From: JANPPS01 sp965246925
Lineage (GTDB): Bacteria; Pseudomonadota; Alphaproteobacteria; Acetobacterales; Acetobacteraceae
NCBI GenBank assembly: GCA_965246925.1
Contig: OZ251994.1
Coordinates: forward strand, 3,534,001 to 3,598,000
Reading direction: 5' to 3'
DNA: 64,000 bases
In this document: in pieces, positions 1 through 9,310 of the stretch
Layout of the letters: each line of letters opens with the position of its first letter
Position numbering within the stretch: position 1 is the stretch's first letter
Made by a program: the position numbers and the translations under genes
Notes under the pieces: model-generated
Told to the model about the DNA's origin: nothing
The model's input: only the letters and a program-made list of their open reading frames with translations
Database searches by the model: none

Positions 1-1
1 C

Positions 2-1600
2 ACCGACCTGCAGCGGCAGGCGCAGGACCGCACGATTGCCGCCGGCGGCAAGCTGACGCCCGAGGAGGACGGCAAGCGCCGCCGCAACCCGCTGGACCGC
101 ACCGACGAGGTCATCCGCCTGGCCGACGAGGGCAAGTTCCCCAAGGGCGTGGACGTGTTCCTCACCAAGTATCTCGGCCTGTTCTACGTCGCACCGGCGC
201 AGGACAGCTTCATGTGCCGGATGCGGATGCCGGGCGGCATCTTGAGCGCGGCGCAGTTCCGCGGCGTGGCCGATATGGCGGACGATCTGGCGGGCGGCTT
301 CGTGGACATCACCACACGCGCCAACCTGCAGATCCGCGAGATCCCGGCCCGGCATGCGCCGGAGGTGCTGAACCGGCTGGCCGAGCTGGGCCTCACCAGC
401 CGCGGCGCCGGCGCGGACAACGTGCGCAACGTGACCGGCAGCCCCACCGCCGGGATCGACCCGCAGGAGCTGATCGACACAAGGCCGGTGGCGCGGCAGA
501 TCCATCATCACATCCTCAATCACCGCGAGCTGTTCGGCCTGCCGCGCAAGTTCAACATCGCCTTCGACGGCGGCGGGCGGGTGCCGGTGCTGGAGGACAC
601 CAACGACATCGCCTTCAGCGCCGTGCAGGTGGGGGACGAGGTGCTGTATGCCCTGGCGCTAGGCGGGATCACCGGGCATAGCGACTTTGCGCGGGGCACG
701 GGGATCGTGGTGCCGCCCGAGGATACGACGCCGGTGTGCGACGCGATCCTCCGTGTGTTCATCGCCCATGGCGACCGCACCAGCCGCAAGACGAGCCGGC
801 TGAAGTACCTGCTGGACCGCTGGGGGCACGAGAAATTCGTCGCTGAGGTCGAGACCCAGCTGGGCCGGACGCTGCGGCGGGCCGAGAGCCTGGCGCGCCC
901 GCCGCAGGAGAAGCACGGGCATATCGGTGTGCATGAGCAGAAGCAGCCGGGCTTGCATTATGTGGGTGTCACGGCGGCGGTGGGGCGGCTCACGAGTGAG
1001 CAGGTGCGGGGGCTGGCGCGGGTGGCGGAGCGCGTCGGCTCGGGCATCATCCGGCTCACGGTCTGGCAGAACCTGCTGATTTCCGACATCGCCACCGCCG
1101 ATGTGCCGGCGGCGCTGGAGGCGATCGCGGCGCTGGGCCTGGCGTGGGAGGCGTCGCATATCCGGGGTGGGCTGGTGGCCTGCACGGGTAACGCCGGGTG
1201 CAAATTCGCGGCGTCCGACACCAAGAGCCATGCGGCGCAGCTGACGGAGTTCCTGGACGAGCGGATCACCGTGGCGTCACCGATCAACATCCACCTGACC
1301 GGCTGTCCTAATTCGTGCGCGCAGCATCTGGTGGGGGATATCGGGCTGCTGGGCGCGCGCGTGAATGTGGGCGGGGACGATACGGTGGAGGGGTACGACC
1401 TGCATGTCGGTGGCGGTGCCGGGTCGGAGCAGAAGATCGGACGGCTGATCCGCCCGGGCGTCGCCTTTCCGGATGTGCCGCCGATGGTGCTGGCGTTGCT
1501 GCGTGCCTGGGACGGGGAGGGGACGTTCCAGCACTGGAGCGAGGCCCGGAGCGTTGCGGAACTTACTACGATTCTCGAGCCTGTGATGGAACACGCATGA
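2..1600 (+). CDS. nirA: Ferredoxin-type nitrite/sulfite reductase (NirA family), 5' end outside window
   Basis: Reduces nitrite to ammonium with six electrons at a siroheme/[4Fe-4S] centre in the cytoplasm. The gene enters from the left: the frame is open back to base 2 with no convincing start, and 532 codons to the stop are visible. Near base 1181 is CTGNAGCKF and near base 1303 GCPNSCAQH, the two Cys pairs that hold the cluster and siroheme in this family. The two-fold repeated layout (half-domains near 200-800 and 950-1550) also fits. The stop overlaps the next start (ATGA), so it is co-translated with a flavoprotein and lies upstream of nasA, which favours nitrite over sulfite as substrate. 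A sulfite reductase is the alternative. Confidence 0.88.
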   Translation, partial: TDLQRQAQDRTIAAGGKLTPEEDGKRRRNPLDRTDEVIRLADEGKFPKGVDVFLTKYLGLFYVAPAQDSFMCRMRMPGGILSAAQFRGVADMADDLAGGFVDITTRANLQIREIPARHAPEVLNRLAELGLTSRGAGADNVRNVTGSPTAGIDPQELIDTRPVARQIHHHILNHRELFGLPRKFNIAFDGGGRVPVLEDTNDIAFSAVQVGDEVLYALALGGITGHSDFARGTGIVVPPEDTTPVCDAILRVFIAHGDRTSRKTSRLKYLLDRWGHEKFVAEVETQLGRTLRRAESLARPPQEKHGHIGVHEQKQPGLHYVGVTAAVGRLTSEQVRGLARVAERVGSGIIRLTVWQNLLISDIATADVPAALEAIAALGLAWEASHIRGGLVACTGNAGCKFAASDTKSHAAQLTEFLDERITVASPINIHLTGCPNSCAQHLVGDIGLLGARVNVGGDDTVEGYDLHVGGGAGSEQKIGRLIRPGVAFPDVPPMVLALLRAWDGEGTFQHWSEARSVAELTTILEPVMEHA

Positions 1601-3123
1601 ACGCGATGTCGCCCTTTCCGGGCATGCCGTCCGCCGATGCCGTGCCGCTCATCCCGCCCTCCGCCCCGTTCAGCGTGGAGCAGCGGGCGTGGCTGAATGG
1701 GTTCCTGGCCGGGCTGTATGGCGGGCAGGCGGGCGCGCCGGGGATGTCGGTGGCGGCGCCGGCCGAGGAGGGCATGCCCTGGCATGACCCCGCGCTCGAG
1801 CTGGATGAGCGGCTGAAGCTGGCCGAGGGGCGGCCGCAGGCGCGGCAGTTGATGGCGGCAATGGCGCAGCTGGATTGCGGTCAGTGCGGTTACCTGTGCC
1901 AGACCTATGCGGAAGCGCTGGCCGACGGACGGGAGACGAGCGCCGGGCTATGCGTGCCCGGCGGGAAGCCGACCTCCAAGCAGCTGAAGGCGATGCTGGC
2001 CGCCGGGCCCGCGATCGTGGCAGCGCCGCCGGTGCCGGTGGCGGAGCCCGCGGGGCAGCCGGTCAAAGTGCTGTCCGTCGACCGGCTGAGCGGGCACGCC
2101 TCGGCCAAGGAGGTCCGGCATATCAGGATCGACCTGGCCGGCAGCGGATTGCGGTATCTGCCCGGTGACAGCCTGGGCCTGATGCCGGAAAACGATCCGG
2201 TGCTGGTCGGCGCGATTTGCCGCACGCTGGGAACGGACGACCCGGCGGTGGCCGCGGCGCTCATGGCGCAGCACGACATCGCGCGCCCGCAGGACCGCAC
2301 GCTCGAGCTGCTGGCTGGTGCGGCGACGGACAAGAATGAGGCCAAGACTCTGCGGGCATTGCAGGACGGCGATGACGGGGTCGAGCCGGCGGATGCAGAC
2401 TTGCTGGATTTGCTGGAGGCGTTCCCGTCTGCGCGGCCGCCGGTGGCGGATTTGCTGCGAAGCCTGCCCAGCCTGAAACCGCGGCTATATTCCATCGCGT
2501 CGTCGCCGGATGCGGCGCCGGGCGAAGTGCATCTGTGCGTGTCCGTGGTGCGCACCCCGCGCCGCGGCCGGGTGCGGCAGGGGGTGGCGAGCGCCTTCCT
2601 GGCGGATTACGCGACGGACGGGCGGAATGTGCAGGCGACCATCACGACCAGCCATTTCCGCCTGCCGGACGACCCGGCGACCCCGGTGATCATGGTGGGC
2701 CCGGGTACGGGGATCGCGCCGTTCCGGGCCTTCTTGCAGGCGCGCTCGATGCAGGCCGGGCGGGGCAAGTCGTGGCTGTTCTTTGGCGATCAGCATGAGG
2801 CCACGGACTTTTTATACCGGGGCGAGATCGAGGGATGGCGGGCGGATGGGACGTTGTCGGTGCTGAGCCTCGCATTCTCGCGCGATCAGGCGAAGAAGGT
2901 CTATGTGCAGGACCGCATGCGGGGGAGCGCGGGCGATTTGTGGCACTGGCTGCAGGGTGGGGCGCATTTCTATGTCTGTGGCGATGCGAGCCGGATGGCG
3001 AAGGATGTCGATACGGCGCTGCGGGACATCGCCCGGTCCGAGGGTGGGCTGAGCGAGGCCCAAGCCCGGGACTGGACGGCGGCGCTGGCGCGGCAAGGAC
3101 GTTATCTGCGCGATGTCTATTAG
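1597..3123 (+). CDS. Fe-S flavoprotein reductase, CysJ/CPR-type without flavodoxin domain
   Basis: A 508-residue protein starting at the ATG that overlaps the nirA stop. After a ~90-residue N-terminal region it has a small Fe-S domain, CGQCGYLC (Cys94, 97, 101) followed by Cys119 in GLCVPGG, resembling the four-Cys FeS domain of Rnf/ferredoxin-type proteins. The rest is the FAD/NAD(P)H module of the cytochrome P450 reductase family: RLYSIASSP for [15 protein letters not shown] for the nucleotide, and the typical C-terminal YLRDVY. The FMN-binding flavodoxin domain of CysJ is absent, so the Fe-S cluster may take its place as the outlet for electrons. Lying between nirA and nasA, it probably feeds NAD(P)H electrons to one or both. 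It is often annotated as sulfite reductase alpha subunit. Confidence 0.82.
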   Translation: MNAMSPFPGMPSADAVPLIPPSAPFSVEQRAWLNGFLAGLYGGQAGAPGMSVAAPAEEGMPWHDPALELDERLKLAEGRPQARQLMAAMAQLDCGQCGYLCQTYAEALADGRETSAGLCVPGGKPTSKQLKAMLAAGPAIVAAPPVPVAEPAGQPVKVLSVDRLSGHASAKEVRHIRIDLAGSGLRYLPGDSLGLMPENDPVLVGAICRTLGTDDPAVAAALMAQHDIARPQDRTLELLAGAATDKNEAKTLRALQDGDDGVEPADADLLDLLEAFPSARPPVADLLRSLPSLKPRLYSIASSPDAAPGEVHLCVSVVRTPRRGRVRQGVASAFLADYATDGRNVQATITTSHFRLPDDPATPVIMVGPGTGIAPFRAFLQARSMQAGRGKSWLFFGDQHEATDFLYRGEIEGWRADGTLSVLSLAFSRDQAKKVYVQDRMRGSAGDLWHWLQGGAHFYVCGDASRMAKDVDTALRDIARSEGGLSEAQARDWTAALARQGRYLRDVY

Positions 3124-3154
3124 CCTGGATGCCAGAATGACCGGGACTGCCAGC

Positions 3155-3278
3155 CTCCTCTCCCTTCGAAAGGTGAGGGGGACGCCGGGCGCTGGATCAG
3201 GCTTGTCGTTGGGTCTAACCGGCAGGACTGGTTCCGCTTGTTTCCCTCACCCCGGCCCTCTCCCGGATGGAGAGGGGG
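3155..3278. repeat. Palindromic intergenic repeat, inverted pair (copy 1)
   Basis: Two facing copies of a GC-rich element. The right copy (3240-3278) contains the block CCCTCACCCCGGCCCTCTC followed by a GGAGAGGGGG arm. The left copy (3155-3181) is the reverse form with its centre deleted. The right copy shares about 23 identical bases with the reverse strand of the element at 17123-17145. It occupies the gap between the flavoprotein gene and nasA. Confidence 0.75.
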
Positions 3279-3288
3279 TTGTCTGTTC

Positions 3289-5811
3289 GTGCCGCCCTTG
3301 ACCCGCACCACATGCCCCTATTGCGGCGTGGGCTGTGGTGTGGTCGCGACGCCGGATGGCCAGGGCGGGGCGGCCATCGCCGGTGACGCCGAACATCCCG
3401 CCAATTTCGGCCGCCTGTGCAGCAAGGGCAACGCGCTGGGCGAGACCTTGGGCGTTAAGAACCGGCTGCTCTTTCCGGAAATCCACGGCCGGCGCGCCAC
3501 CTGGGATGAGGCCTTGGACCAGATCGCCGCGACATTCCGGCGCACGATCGATCGGCACGGTCCGCAGGCGGTGGCGCTGTATGTGTCAGGGCAATTGCTG
3601 ACCGAGGATTATTACGCCGCCAACAAGCTGGCTAAGGCTGTGCTGGGCACGGGCAATATCGACAGCAATAGCCGGCTGTGCATGGCCAGCGCGGTGGCGG
3701 CGCATAAGCGGTCGTTTGGCGAGGACTTGGTTCCGGGCGTCTATGAGGACCTAGAACTGGCCGACCTGGTCGTGCTGGTTGGCAGCAACCTCGCCTGGTG
3801 CCATCCGGTGCTGTTCCAGCGCATTGCCGCGGCGCGGGCGGTGCGGCCGGAGATGCGGCTCATTGTAATCGATCCGCGCCGGACGGCGACGTGCGAGGGG
3901 GCGGACATGCACCTGGCGTTGCGGCCGGGGACGGATGTGGCGCTGTTCAACGGCTTGCTGGCGTATCTGCAGGGGCAGGACGCGGTGGCCGAGTGCGGGC
4001 TGGATCCGGCGGAGTTGCTGGCCTTCTACCAGGCTTGGGCCGGGACGGAGAAGGTGGTGACGCTCTGGAGTCAGGGCGTAAACCAATCGAGCGCTGGAAC
4101 GGACAAGGCGAACGCGATCATCAACTGCCATGTGCAGGCCGGACGCATCGGGCGGGCGGGAATGGGGCCGTTCAGTGTCACCGGGCAGCCGAACGCGATG
4201 GGCGGGCGGGAGGTCGGCGCGCTGGCCACGACGCTCGCGGCGCACCTGGATTGGGGCCGGCCCGGCGATGTGGACAGGCTGTCGCGGTTCTGGACCACGG
4301 ACCGGCTGCCAGCGGCACCGGGATTGGCGGCGGTGGATCTGCTGCGGGCGGTGGAGCGGGGGGAGGTGCGGGCGCTGTGGATCATCGGGACCAACCCGCT
4401 TGTGTCCTTGCCGGATGCGGACCAGGTGCGCCGGGCGCTTTCAAAGTGCGAGTTGGTGGTGCTGTCGGAAAACGTGCGCAGCGATACGATGGATCTGGCG
4501 CAGATCCGGCTGCCAGCGCTGGGGTGGGGTGAGAAGGATGGGACGGTTACCAATAGCGAGCGGGTGATCAGCCGGCAGCGCCCGTTCTTGGACCCGCTGG
4601 GCGAGGCGCGGGCGGATTGGTGGGCGCTGTCGGGCGTGGCCCGGCGGCTGGGGACGGAGTTCGGCTGGCAGGGTCCGGCGGATATCTTTCGGGAGCATGC
4701 GCGGCTGACCGGGTTCGAGAATGATGGGGCGCGCGTGTTCGATATCTCCGGCCTGGCGGGCCTGACGGACGCCGGGTATGACGCGATGCCGCCGACGCGG
4801 TGGCCCTGCCCGGCGCCGGGGGTGAGCGGGGGCCGGCTGACGCCGCCGGGCCGTCTGGTCCCGGTCACGCCGCGCGCCCCGGCCCAGCCGGTGACGGCCG
4901 AGTTCCCCTATGTCTTGATGACCGGGCGCGTGCGCGATCAGTGGCACACGATGACCCGCACCGGGCGGACGCCCCGGCTGTTCCTGCATTGGCCGGAGCC
5001 GACGCTGGAGATCAACCCGGACGGCGCGCCGCCGGACGGGTCGTTGGTCCGGGTGATCGGGCCTGGAGGTCAGGCGGTGCTGCGGGTCAAGCACGACACC
5101 GGCATCCGGCCCGGCACCCTGTTTGCGCCCATGCACTGGACAGCGCAGTTTTGTGACGCGGGGCGGATCAACCCCGCCGTGGGTGCCGCGGTGTGCCCGG
5201 TGAGCTTCCAGCCGGATTTGAAGCACGCCCCGGTCCGGCTAGAGCCGTTTCCTGCGCGCTGGCATGGATTCTTGCTGTCCCGTGAGCGACCGCCCAAGGA
5301 TTTGGCGGAATGGTCTGCGCAGATTCCGTTGGGGCCGGGGCATACGGTGGCGTGGCGCACGGAGCTCGCCGGGCTCGATGACCCGGCGGTGGCTGCATGG
5401 CGGATCGAGGCTTGGGCCGCGGGGGCCGGCACTTGGCTGCGCCTGACCGACTCCGCGGCCGGTGTGACCCGCGCCGCCCGTATTGAGGACGGTATTTTGC
5501 ACGTTTGCCTGTTCATGGGCCCGACCGAGGCGTTGCCGCCGCGGGACTGGCTTGCGAGCTTGATCCAGTTGCCGCACGTCAGGCTGGATGACAGGCGTAC
5601 GCTGCTCGCCGGGCGACCGGCCCATGGGGCGGCGCCTGAGCCGAGCCTTTGCGTGTGCCACGGCGTCGGCGCCGGCGAGATCCGGGCGGCGATCGGGGAT
5701 GGCTGCGGGAGCGTCGATGCGGTGGGGGCGCGGACGAAGGCGGGGACCGGGTGCGGGTCGTGCCGGCCGGAGATCGGGCGGTTGCTGTCGGAGGTGTTGG
5801 TTCCGGCTTAG
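3289..5811 (+). CDS. nasA: Assimilatory nitrate reductase catalytic subunit
   Basis: Molybdopterin guanine dinucleotide enzyme that reduces nitrate to nitrite in the cytoplasm. About 840 residues from a GTG at 3289; a TTG at 3298 is also possible, and reading further upstream would translate the repeat element, so it is rejected. The N-terminus has the [4Fe-4S] motif CPYCGVGC (Cys9, 12, 16) with a fourth Cys at 44 in RLCSKG. Molybdopterin oxidoreductase domains follow, including TGQPNAMGGREVG and, near the end of the catalytic part, the molybdopterin dinucleotide-binding domain (LMTGRVRDQWHTMTRTG). The last ~55 residues form a BFD-like [2Fe-2S] domain (CVCHGVG and TGCGSC), as in NasA/NarB-type enzymes that take electrons from a reductase or ferredoxin. 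It is the third gene of the nitrate cluster. Confidence 0.93.
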   Translation: MPPLTRTTCPYCGVGCGVVATPDGQGGAAIAGDAEHPANFGRLCSKGNALGETLGVKNRLLFPEIHGRRATWDEALDQIAATFRRTIDRHGPQAVALYVSGQLLTEDYYAANKLAKAVLGTGNIDSNSRLCMASAVAAHKRSFGEDLVPGVYEDLELADLVVLVGSNLAWCHPVLFQRIAAARAVRPEMRLIVIDPRRTATCEGADMHLALRPGTDVALFNGLLAYLQGQDAVAECGLDPAELLAFYQAWAGTEKVVTLWSQGVNQSSAGTDKANAIINCHVQAGRIGRAGMGPFSVTGQPNAMGGREVGALATTLAAHLDWGRPGDVDRLSRFWTTDRLPAAPGLAAVDLLRAVERGEVRALWIIGTNPLVSLPDADQVRRALSKCELVVLSENVRSDTMDLAQIRLPALGWGEKDGTVTNSERVISRQRPFLDPLGEARADWWALSGVARRLGTEFGWQGPADIFREHARLTGFENDGARVFDISGLAGLTDAGYDAMPPTRWPCPAPGVSGGRLTPPGRLVPVTPRAPAQPVTAEFPYVLMTGRVRDQWHTMTRTGRTPRLFLHWPEPTLEINPDGAPPDGSLVRVIGPGGQAVLRVKHDTGIRPGTLFAPMHWTAQFCDAGRINPAVGAAVCPVSFQPDLKHAPVRLEPFPARWHGFLLSRERPPKDLAEWSAQIPLGPGHTVAWRTELAGLDDPAVAAWRIEAWAAGAGTWLRLTDSAAGVTRAARIEDGILHVCLFMGPTEALPPRDWLASLIQLPHVRLDDRRTLLAGRPAHGAAPEPSLCVCHGVGAGEIRAAIGDGCGSVDAVGARTKAGTGCGSCRPEIGRLLSEVLVPA

Positions 5812-5834
5812 GCGAATGCGGCTCTTCTCCTCGA

Positions 5835-6473
5835 TCAAGATCGGACTTCCGGCGGGACGTTGGGCAGGATGACGCCGTCTTTCAGGAAGGCCAGGCTGAT
5901 CAAGCCGGTCATTCTGGATAATTCACTACTGGACTGAGCACATAGTAATGCAAAGTCTCCGTCCACGCCGGGGGTCAGGAGCGCACGGATAGGAGGTTGA
6001 AAGGTGAAGTCCACCCAGTCCCGCCGTGTGCTCAGCGTGACCAATGCCGCGTCCCGTCCCGCCTCACTCGAAGGGTCCAGAACGAGTAGGGCTTGATATT
6101 GCATCCACCACCCTTGCTCGAACAGCTGGACCACGACCGCCGGGTCGGTCGTCAGCACGATATGGGCCGGCCATTCTTTGGTGAGCCTGGACCATGCACG
6201 CCGCAGCGGGTTCGTAACGGGGGCGCGGACGAACTGATATATGCCAGTTGGCCGCGCTTCGTCGAACCAACGTCCTGCAACAAGCCCATATTCGGTCAAG
6301 CCTCGTGCCAGCGCAGCGGCGACGGCGGGAGGCATACCTCCCTCGTCCAGTGGCGGGTCCAGTGTCCAGCCCAGAAAAACCGCTTGCGAGGCAGCCGGAT
6401 GCAATCCGGCGGTTTGCATGGGCGTACCGTGCGACCAGCGCTCAAGCTCAATCGATAAAGCCTGGTTGCTCAC
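5835..6473 (-). CDS. Unrecognised 212-aa protein, possible partner of the upstream small gene
   Basis: I do not recognise the family. The start is taken as the GTG at 6473, which overlaps the stop of the upstream frame at 6470 (GTGA); a second GTG at 6494 would add seven residues. The protein is soluble-looking, with no signal peptide or membrane segment, and rich in Trp and aromatic residues in its middle (EQGWWMQYQALLVLD). Its position directly behind a small Gly/Ala-rich protein suggests a toxin-immunity type pair, but this rests on arrangement only. It converges on nasA with a 23-base gap. Confidence 0.6.
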   Translation of the reverse strand: MSNQALSIELERWSHGTPMQTAGLHPAASQAVFLGWTLDPPLDEGGMPPAVAAALARGLTEYGLVAGRWFDEARPTGIYQFVRAPVTNPLRRAWSRLTKEWPAHIVLTTDPAVVVQLFEQGWWMQYQALLVLDPSSEAGRDAALVTLSTRRDWVDFTFQPPIRALLTPGVDGDFALLCAQSSSELSRMTGLISLAFLKDGVILPNVPPEVRS

Positions 6474-6831
6474 TGAGGTAAGCTGTCGGCCCACCCGGGT
6501 AGCCCGGGTAATTCTGACACCGGAAAGAACACCGTATCTTGGGCCCAGTCATAAACAACTGCTCCAGCCTTTTCGCCGAACCAATAACCGGCCACGCCGC
6601 CGCCGATCGAGAAGACGATGCCGACTACCGCCGTTCCTCCTCCGGGTCGATTGCCGTGCCAACTGCCGCGCCCAATGCTCCGGCTGCACGGGCACCTGCC
6701 CCTCGAGGTGGCCGTAGACTGATAGCCAAACTCCCAGGGCCAGGAACCGGTATCCTGATCAGCGCTGGCAGGCCAACAGCAGGGACAGCGCCGTTCCAGG
6801 GAGGTTCGACCGGATCTCCAATAGCTGTCAT
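6470..6831 (-). pseudogene. Small Gly/Ala-rich membrane-active-looking protein, apparently frameshifted
   Basis: The frame from ATG 6831 (AGGGGTG seven bases upstream) gives 68 residues, ending in GARAAGALGAAVGTAID then a few charged residues and a stop at 6625. In another frame the same strand continues from about 6640 with GGGTAVVGIVFSIGGGVAG, YWFGEKAGAVVYDWA and a stop at 6470 that overlaps the next gene by GTGA. The two halves have the same glycine-zipper character and would join into one ~120-residue protein, so a one- or two-base indel near 6635 (GGAGGAGGAACGG) is likely. The N-terminal part is Pro-rich (PPWNGAVPAVGLPALIRIP), faintly like PAAR tips, which I do not claim. A true 68-residue protein or a sequencing error cannot be excluded. 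Confidence 0.5.
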
Positions 6832-6967
6832 TATGTCACCCCTATTAAGTCCGTCGCTCCCTACTCGTGCATAAGCATAGGTCAGTTTGCGGTAGGCCTT
6901 TACCAAAAATCGTAGCTACAATCATGTAATTTATTAGATTTTTAAAAACCGTAACGGGCGCCTTGAC

Positions 6968-9310
6968 CTATGCGTTTGCCTTGGCGTCAAGGCTGTAGAG
7001 ATTCGGGCGGCAATAAGGGGATGGTTGGGTGAGTGCCCGCCAGATCACCTGCGGTGTTGCGGGCATGTCGAGGTGGGCGATGCCTTTCTCACGGAGGGCG
7101 TCCACCAGGGCGTTCATGACCGAGGGGAGCGCCCCGGCGCAGCCGGCTTCGCCGCAGCCTTTGACGCCTAGCGCGTTGGTGCGGGAGGGGACGGGGTGGC
7201 TTTCGAAGACGAAGCTGGGGGCGTCGGCGGCGTGGGGCAGGGCGTAGTCCATGAAGGAGCCGGTCACCAGCTGGCCGGTCTCGTCGTAGGCGCAGGTCTC
7301 TAACAGCGCCTGGCCGATGCCCTGGACGATGCCGCCATGGGCCTGGCCTTCGACCAGCATGGGGTTCACCAGCACGCCGAAATCGTTGACCATGTGGTAA
7401 CGGACGACGGTGGCGACGCCGGTTTCGGGGTCCACCTCGACCTCGGCCACGTGGCAACCGTTGGGGAAGGCGCTCGGCGAGGCTTCGTGGATGTGCTGGA
7501 TATCCAGCGAGCCGGGGCGCTGGGCGGCGAGTTCCATGAGGGCGATACCGCGGTCGGTGCCGGTGATGACGTAGCGGCCGCGATCGAACTCGATGTCATC
7601 GGGCGACGCTTCCAGCGCGTCGGCGGCCAGGGTGCGGCCTTGTTCGATGCACAGGGCGCTGGCCTCGGCGATGGCGGAGCCGCTGGCCATGAGGCTCTTG
7701 GACCCGCCGGTGCCGCCGCCGGCGATCAGCTCGTCGCTGTCACCCTGGAGCAGGCGGATGCACTCGAAAGGGATGCCGAGGCGGTCGGCGAGGATTTGGG
7801 CGAACGGGGCTGCGTGGCCCTGGCCGTAATCCAGCGTGCCGGTGATGAGGGTGACGGTGCCGTCCTTCTCGAAGCGGAGGCCGCCCATCTCCTGGGCCGG
7901 CGGGCCGGTGACCTCCAGGTATTGGCCAATGCCGCGTCCGCGCAGCAGGCCGCGGTCCCGGCTCTGGCGGCGGCGCCCGGCGAAACCGTCCCAGTCGGCC
8001 AAGGCCAGGGCGCGATCCAGCACGGCGGGGAACTCGCCGCTGTCATAGCTCATGCCGGACGGGGCGAGGTAAGGCATCTGCTCCGGGCGGATGTGGTTGC
8101 GGCGGCGGAGGTCGACGCGGTCCAGGCCCATTTCGGCGGCGGCGGTGTCGATCAGGCGCTCCATATAATAGTTTCCCTCCGGACGCCCGGCGCCGCGGTA
8201 GGGGCCGACGGGCGTGGTGTTGGTGACCGCCAGGCGGGAGTGCACGGAGATGGCCGGGGTGCGATAGACGCCGACGATGTTCTTGGTGGCGTTCACCGTG
8301 GCCGGGAGATAGGCGGCGTTGCTGAGCACGGCGCCGAGGTTGCCGGTGATGTCGAGGCGCACGGCCAGGAAGTGGCCTTGGGCGTCCAGGGCGAGGGCGG
8401 CGTCCACGCTATGGGCGCGGCCGTGGCTGTCGCTCAGGAAGCTTTCGGAGCGGTCGTCAGTCCATTTGACCGGGCGGCCGAGCGCGCGGGCGGCGTGCAG
8501 CAGCGCCGGGTATTCGGCATAGACGGACGCCTTCATGCCGAACGAGCCGCCGACGTGGCCGGTGAGGACCCGCACCTGTTGCACGTCCACGCCCAGCACG
8601 CCGGCCAGGCCCGCGCGCATCCCGAACACGCCTTGGCAGCCCAGGCGAAGGGTCCAGCGGCCATCGAAGCTGGCGATGGCGGAGCGGGGCTCCATCGCGC
8701 TCACCACTACGCGGCTGTTCTGGATGGTGAGGCGGGTGACGTGCGCGGCACGGGCGAAGGCGGCGTCCACGGCGGCGGTGTCGCCGTGGCGGTAGTCCAT
8801 GACGAGGTTACCGGGGATGTCGTCATAGAGGAGGGGTGCGCCGGGTTCGAGCGCCTGGCGCGCGCCGGTCACGGCCGGGAGGGGATCGATGTCGGCCAGC
8901 ACGGCTTCGGCGGCGTCACGGGCCTGCTGCACGGTTTCGGCGACGACGATGGCCACGGGCTCTCCCACGTAGCGGACGCGGCCGTGCGCCAGCGCGGGCT
9001 GCGCCGGGCGGGGGGTGGGCGTGCTGTCGGCATTCTTCGCGTGCGGGGCGGGCATGGGCTTTATCCCGGCGGCGGCGAGGTCTGCGGCGGTGTAGATGGC
9101 GTGGACGCCGGGCAGGGTGCGGGCGGCCGATGTGTCGATCCCGCGGAGGATGCCGTGGGCGTGGCCGCTGCGGACCAGCACGGCATGCAGCTGGCCGGGG
9201 AGGCCGAAATCGGCGGTGTAGCGGCCCTCGCCGCGCAGCAGGACGGGGTCTTCGGTGCGGGAGACGGGCTGGCCGATAGCGAATCGGTTAGGCTCGAAAT
9301 AGGCGTTCAT
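6968..9310 (-). CDS. Xanthine dehydrogenase family molybdopterin-binding subunit (CoxL-like)
   Basis: A 780-residue catalytic subunit of a molybdenum hydroxylase; the start is the ATG at 9310, which overlaps the stop of the MFS gene (ATGA). The N-terminus (QPVSRTEDPVLLRGEGRYTAD) is the usual opening of aldehyde oxidase/CO dehydrogenase large subunits. VGPYRGAGRPEGNY is the active-site loop of aldehyde-oxidase-type (form II) enzymes, not the Cys-containing loop of true CO dehydrogenase. GVKGCGEAG near the C-terminus carries the catalytic Glu. The FAD (CoxM) and [2Fe-2S] (CoxS) subunits are not beside it, so partners must be encoded elsewhere. It is the last gene of a coupled operon with a transporter; the substrate is unknown, perhaps an aldehyde or heterocycle. 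Confidence 0.9.
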   Translation of the reverse strand: MNAYFEPNRFAIGQPVSRTEDPVLLRGEGRYTADFGLPGQLHAVLVRSGHAHGILRGIDTSAARTLPGVHAIYTAADLAAAGIKPMPAPHAKNADSTPTPRPAQPALAHGRVRYVGEPVAIVVAETVQQARDAAEAVLADIDPLPAVTGARQALEPGAPLLYDDIPGNLVMDYRHGDTAAVDAAFARAAHVTRLTIQNSRVVVSAMEPRSAIASFDGRWTLRLGCQGVFGMRAGLAGVLGVDVQQVRVLTGHVGGSFGMKASVYAEYPALLHAARALGRPVKWTDDRSESFLSDSHGRAHSVDAALALDAQGHFLAVRLDITGNLGAVLSNAAYLPATVNATKNIVGVYRTPAISVHSRLAVTNTTPVGPYRGAGRPEGNYYMERLIDTAAAEMGLDRVDLRRRNHIRPEQMPYLAPSGMSYDSGEFPAVLDRALALADWDGFAGRRRQSRDRGLLRGRGIGQYLEVTGPPAQEMGGLRFEKDGTVTLITGTLDYGQGHAAPFAQILADRLGIPFECIRLLQGDSDELIAGGGTGGSKSLMASGSAIAEASALCIEQGRTLAADALEASPDDIEFDRGRYVITGTDRGIALMELAAQRPGSLDIQHIHEASPSAFPNGCHVAEVEVDPETGVATVVRYHMVNDFGVLVNPMLVEGQAHGGIVQGIGQALLETCAYDETGQLVTGSFMDYALPHAADAPSFVFESHPVPSRTNALGVKGCGEAGCAGALPSVMNALVDALREKGIAHLDMPATPQVIWRALTQPSPYCRPNLYSLDAKANA

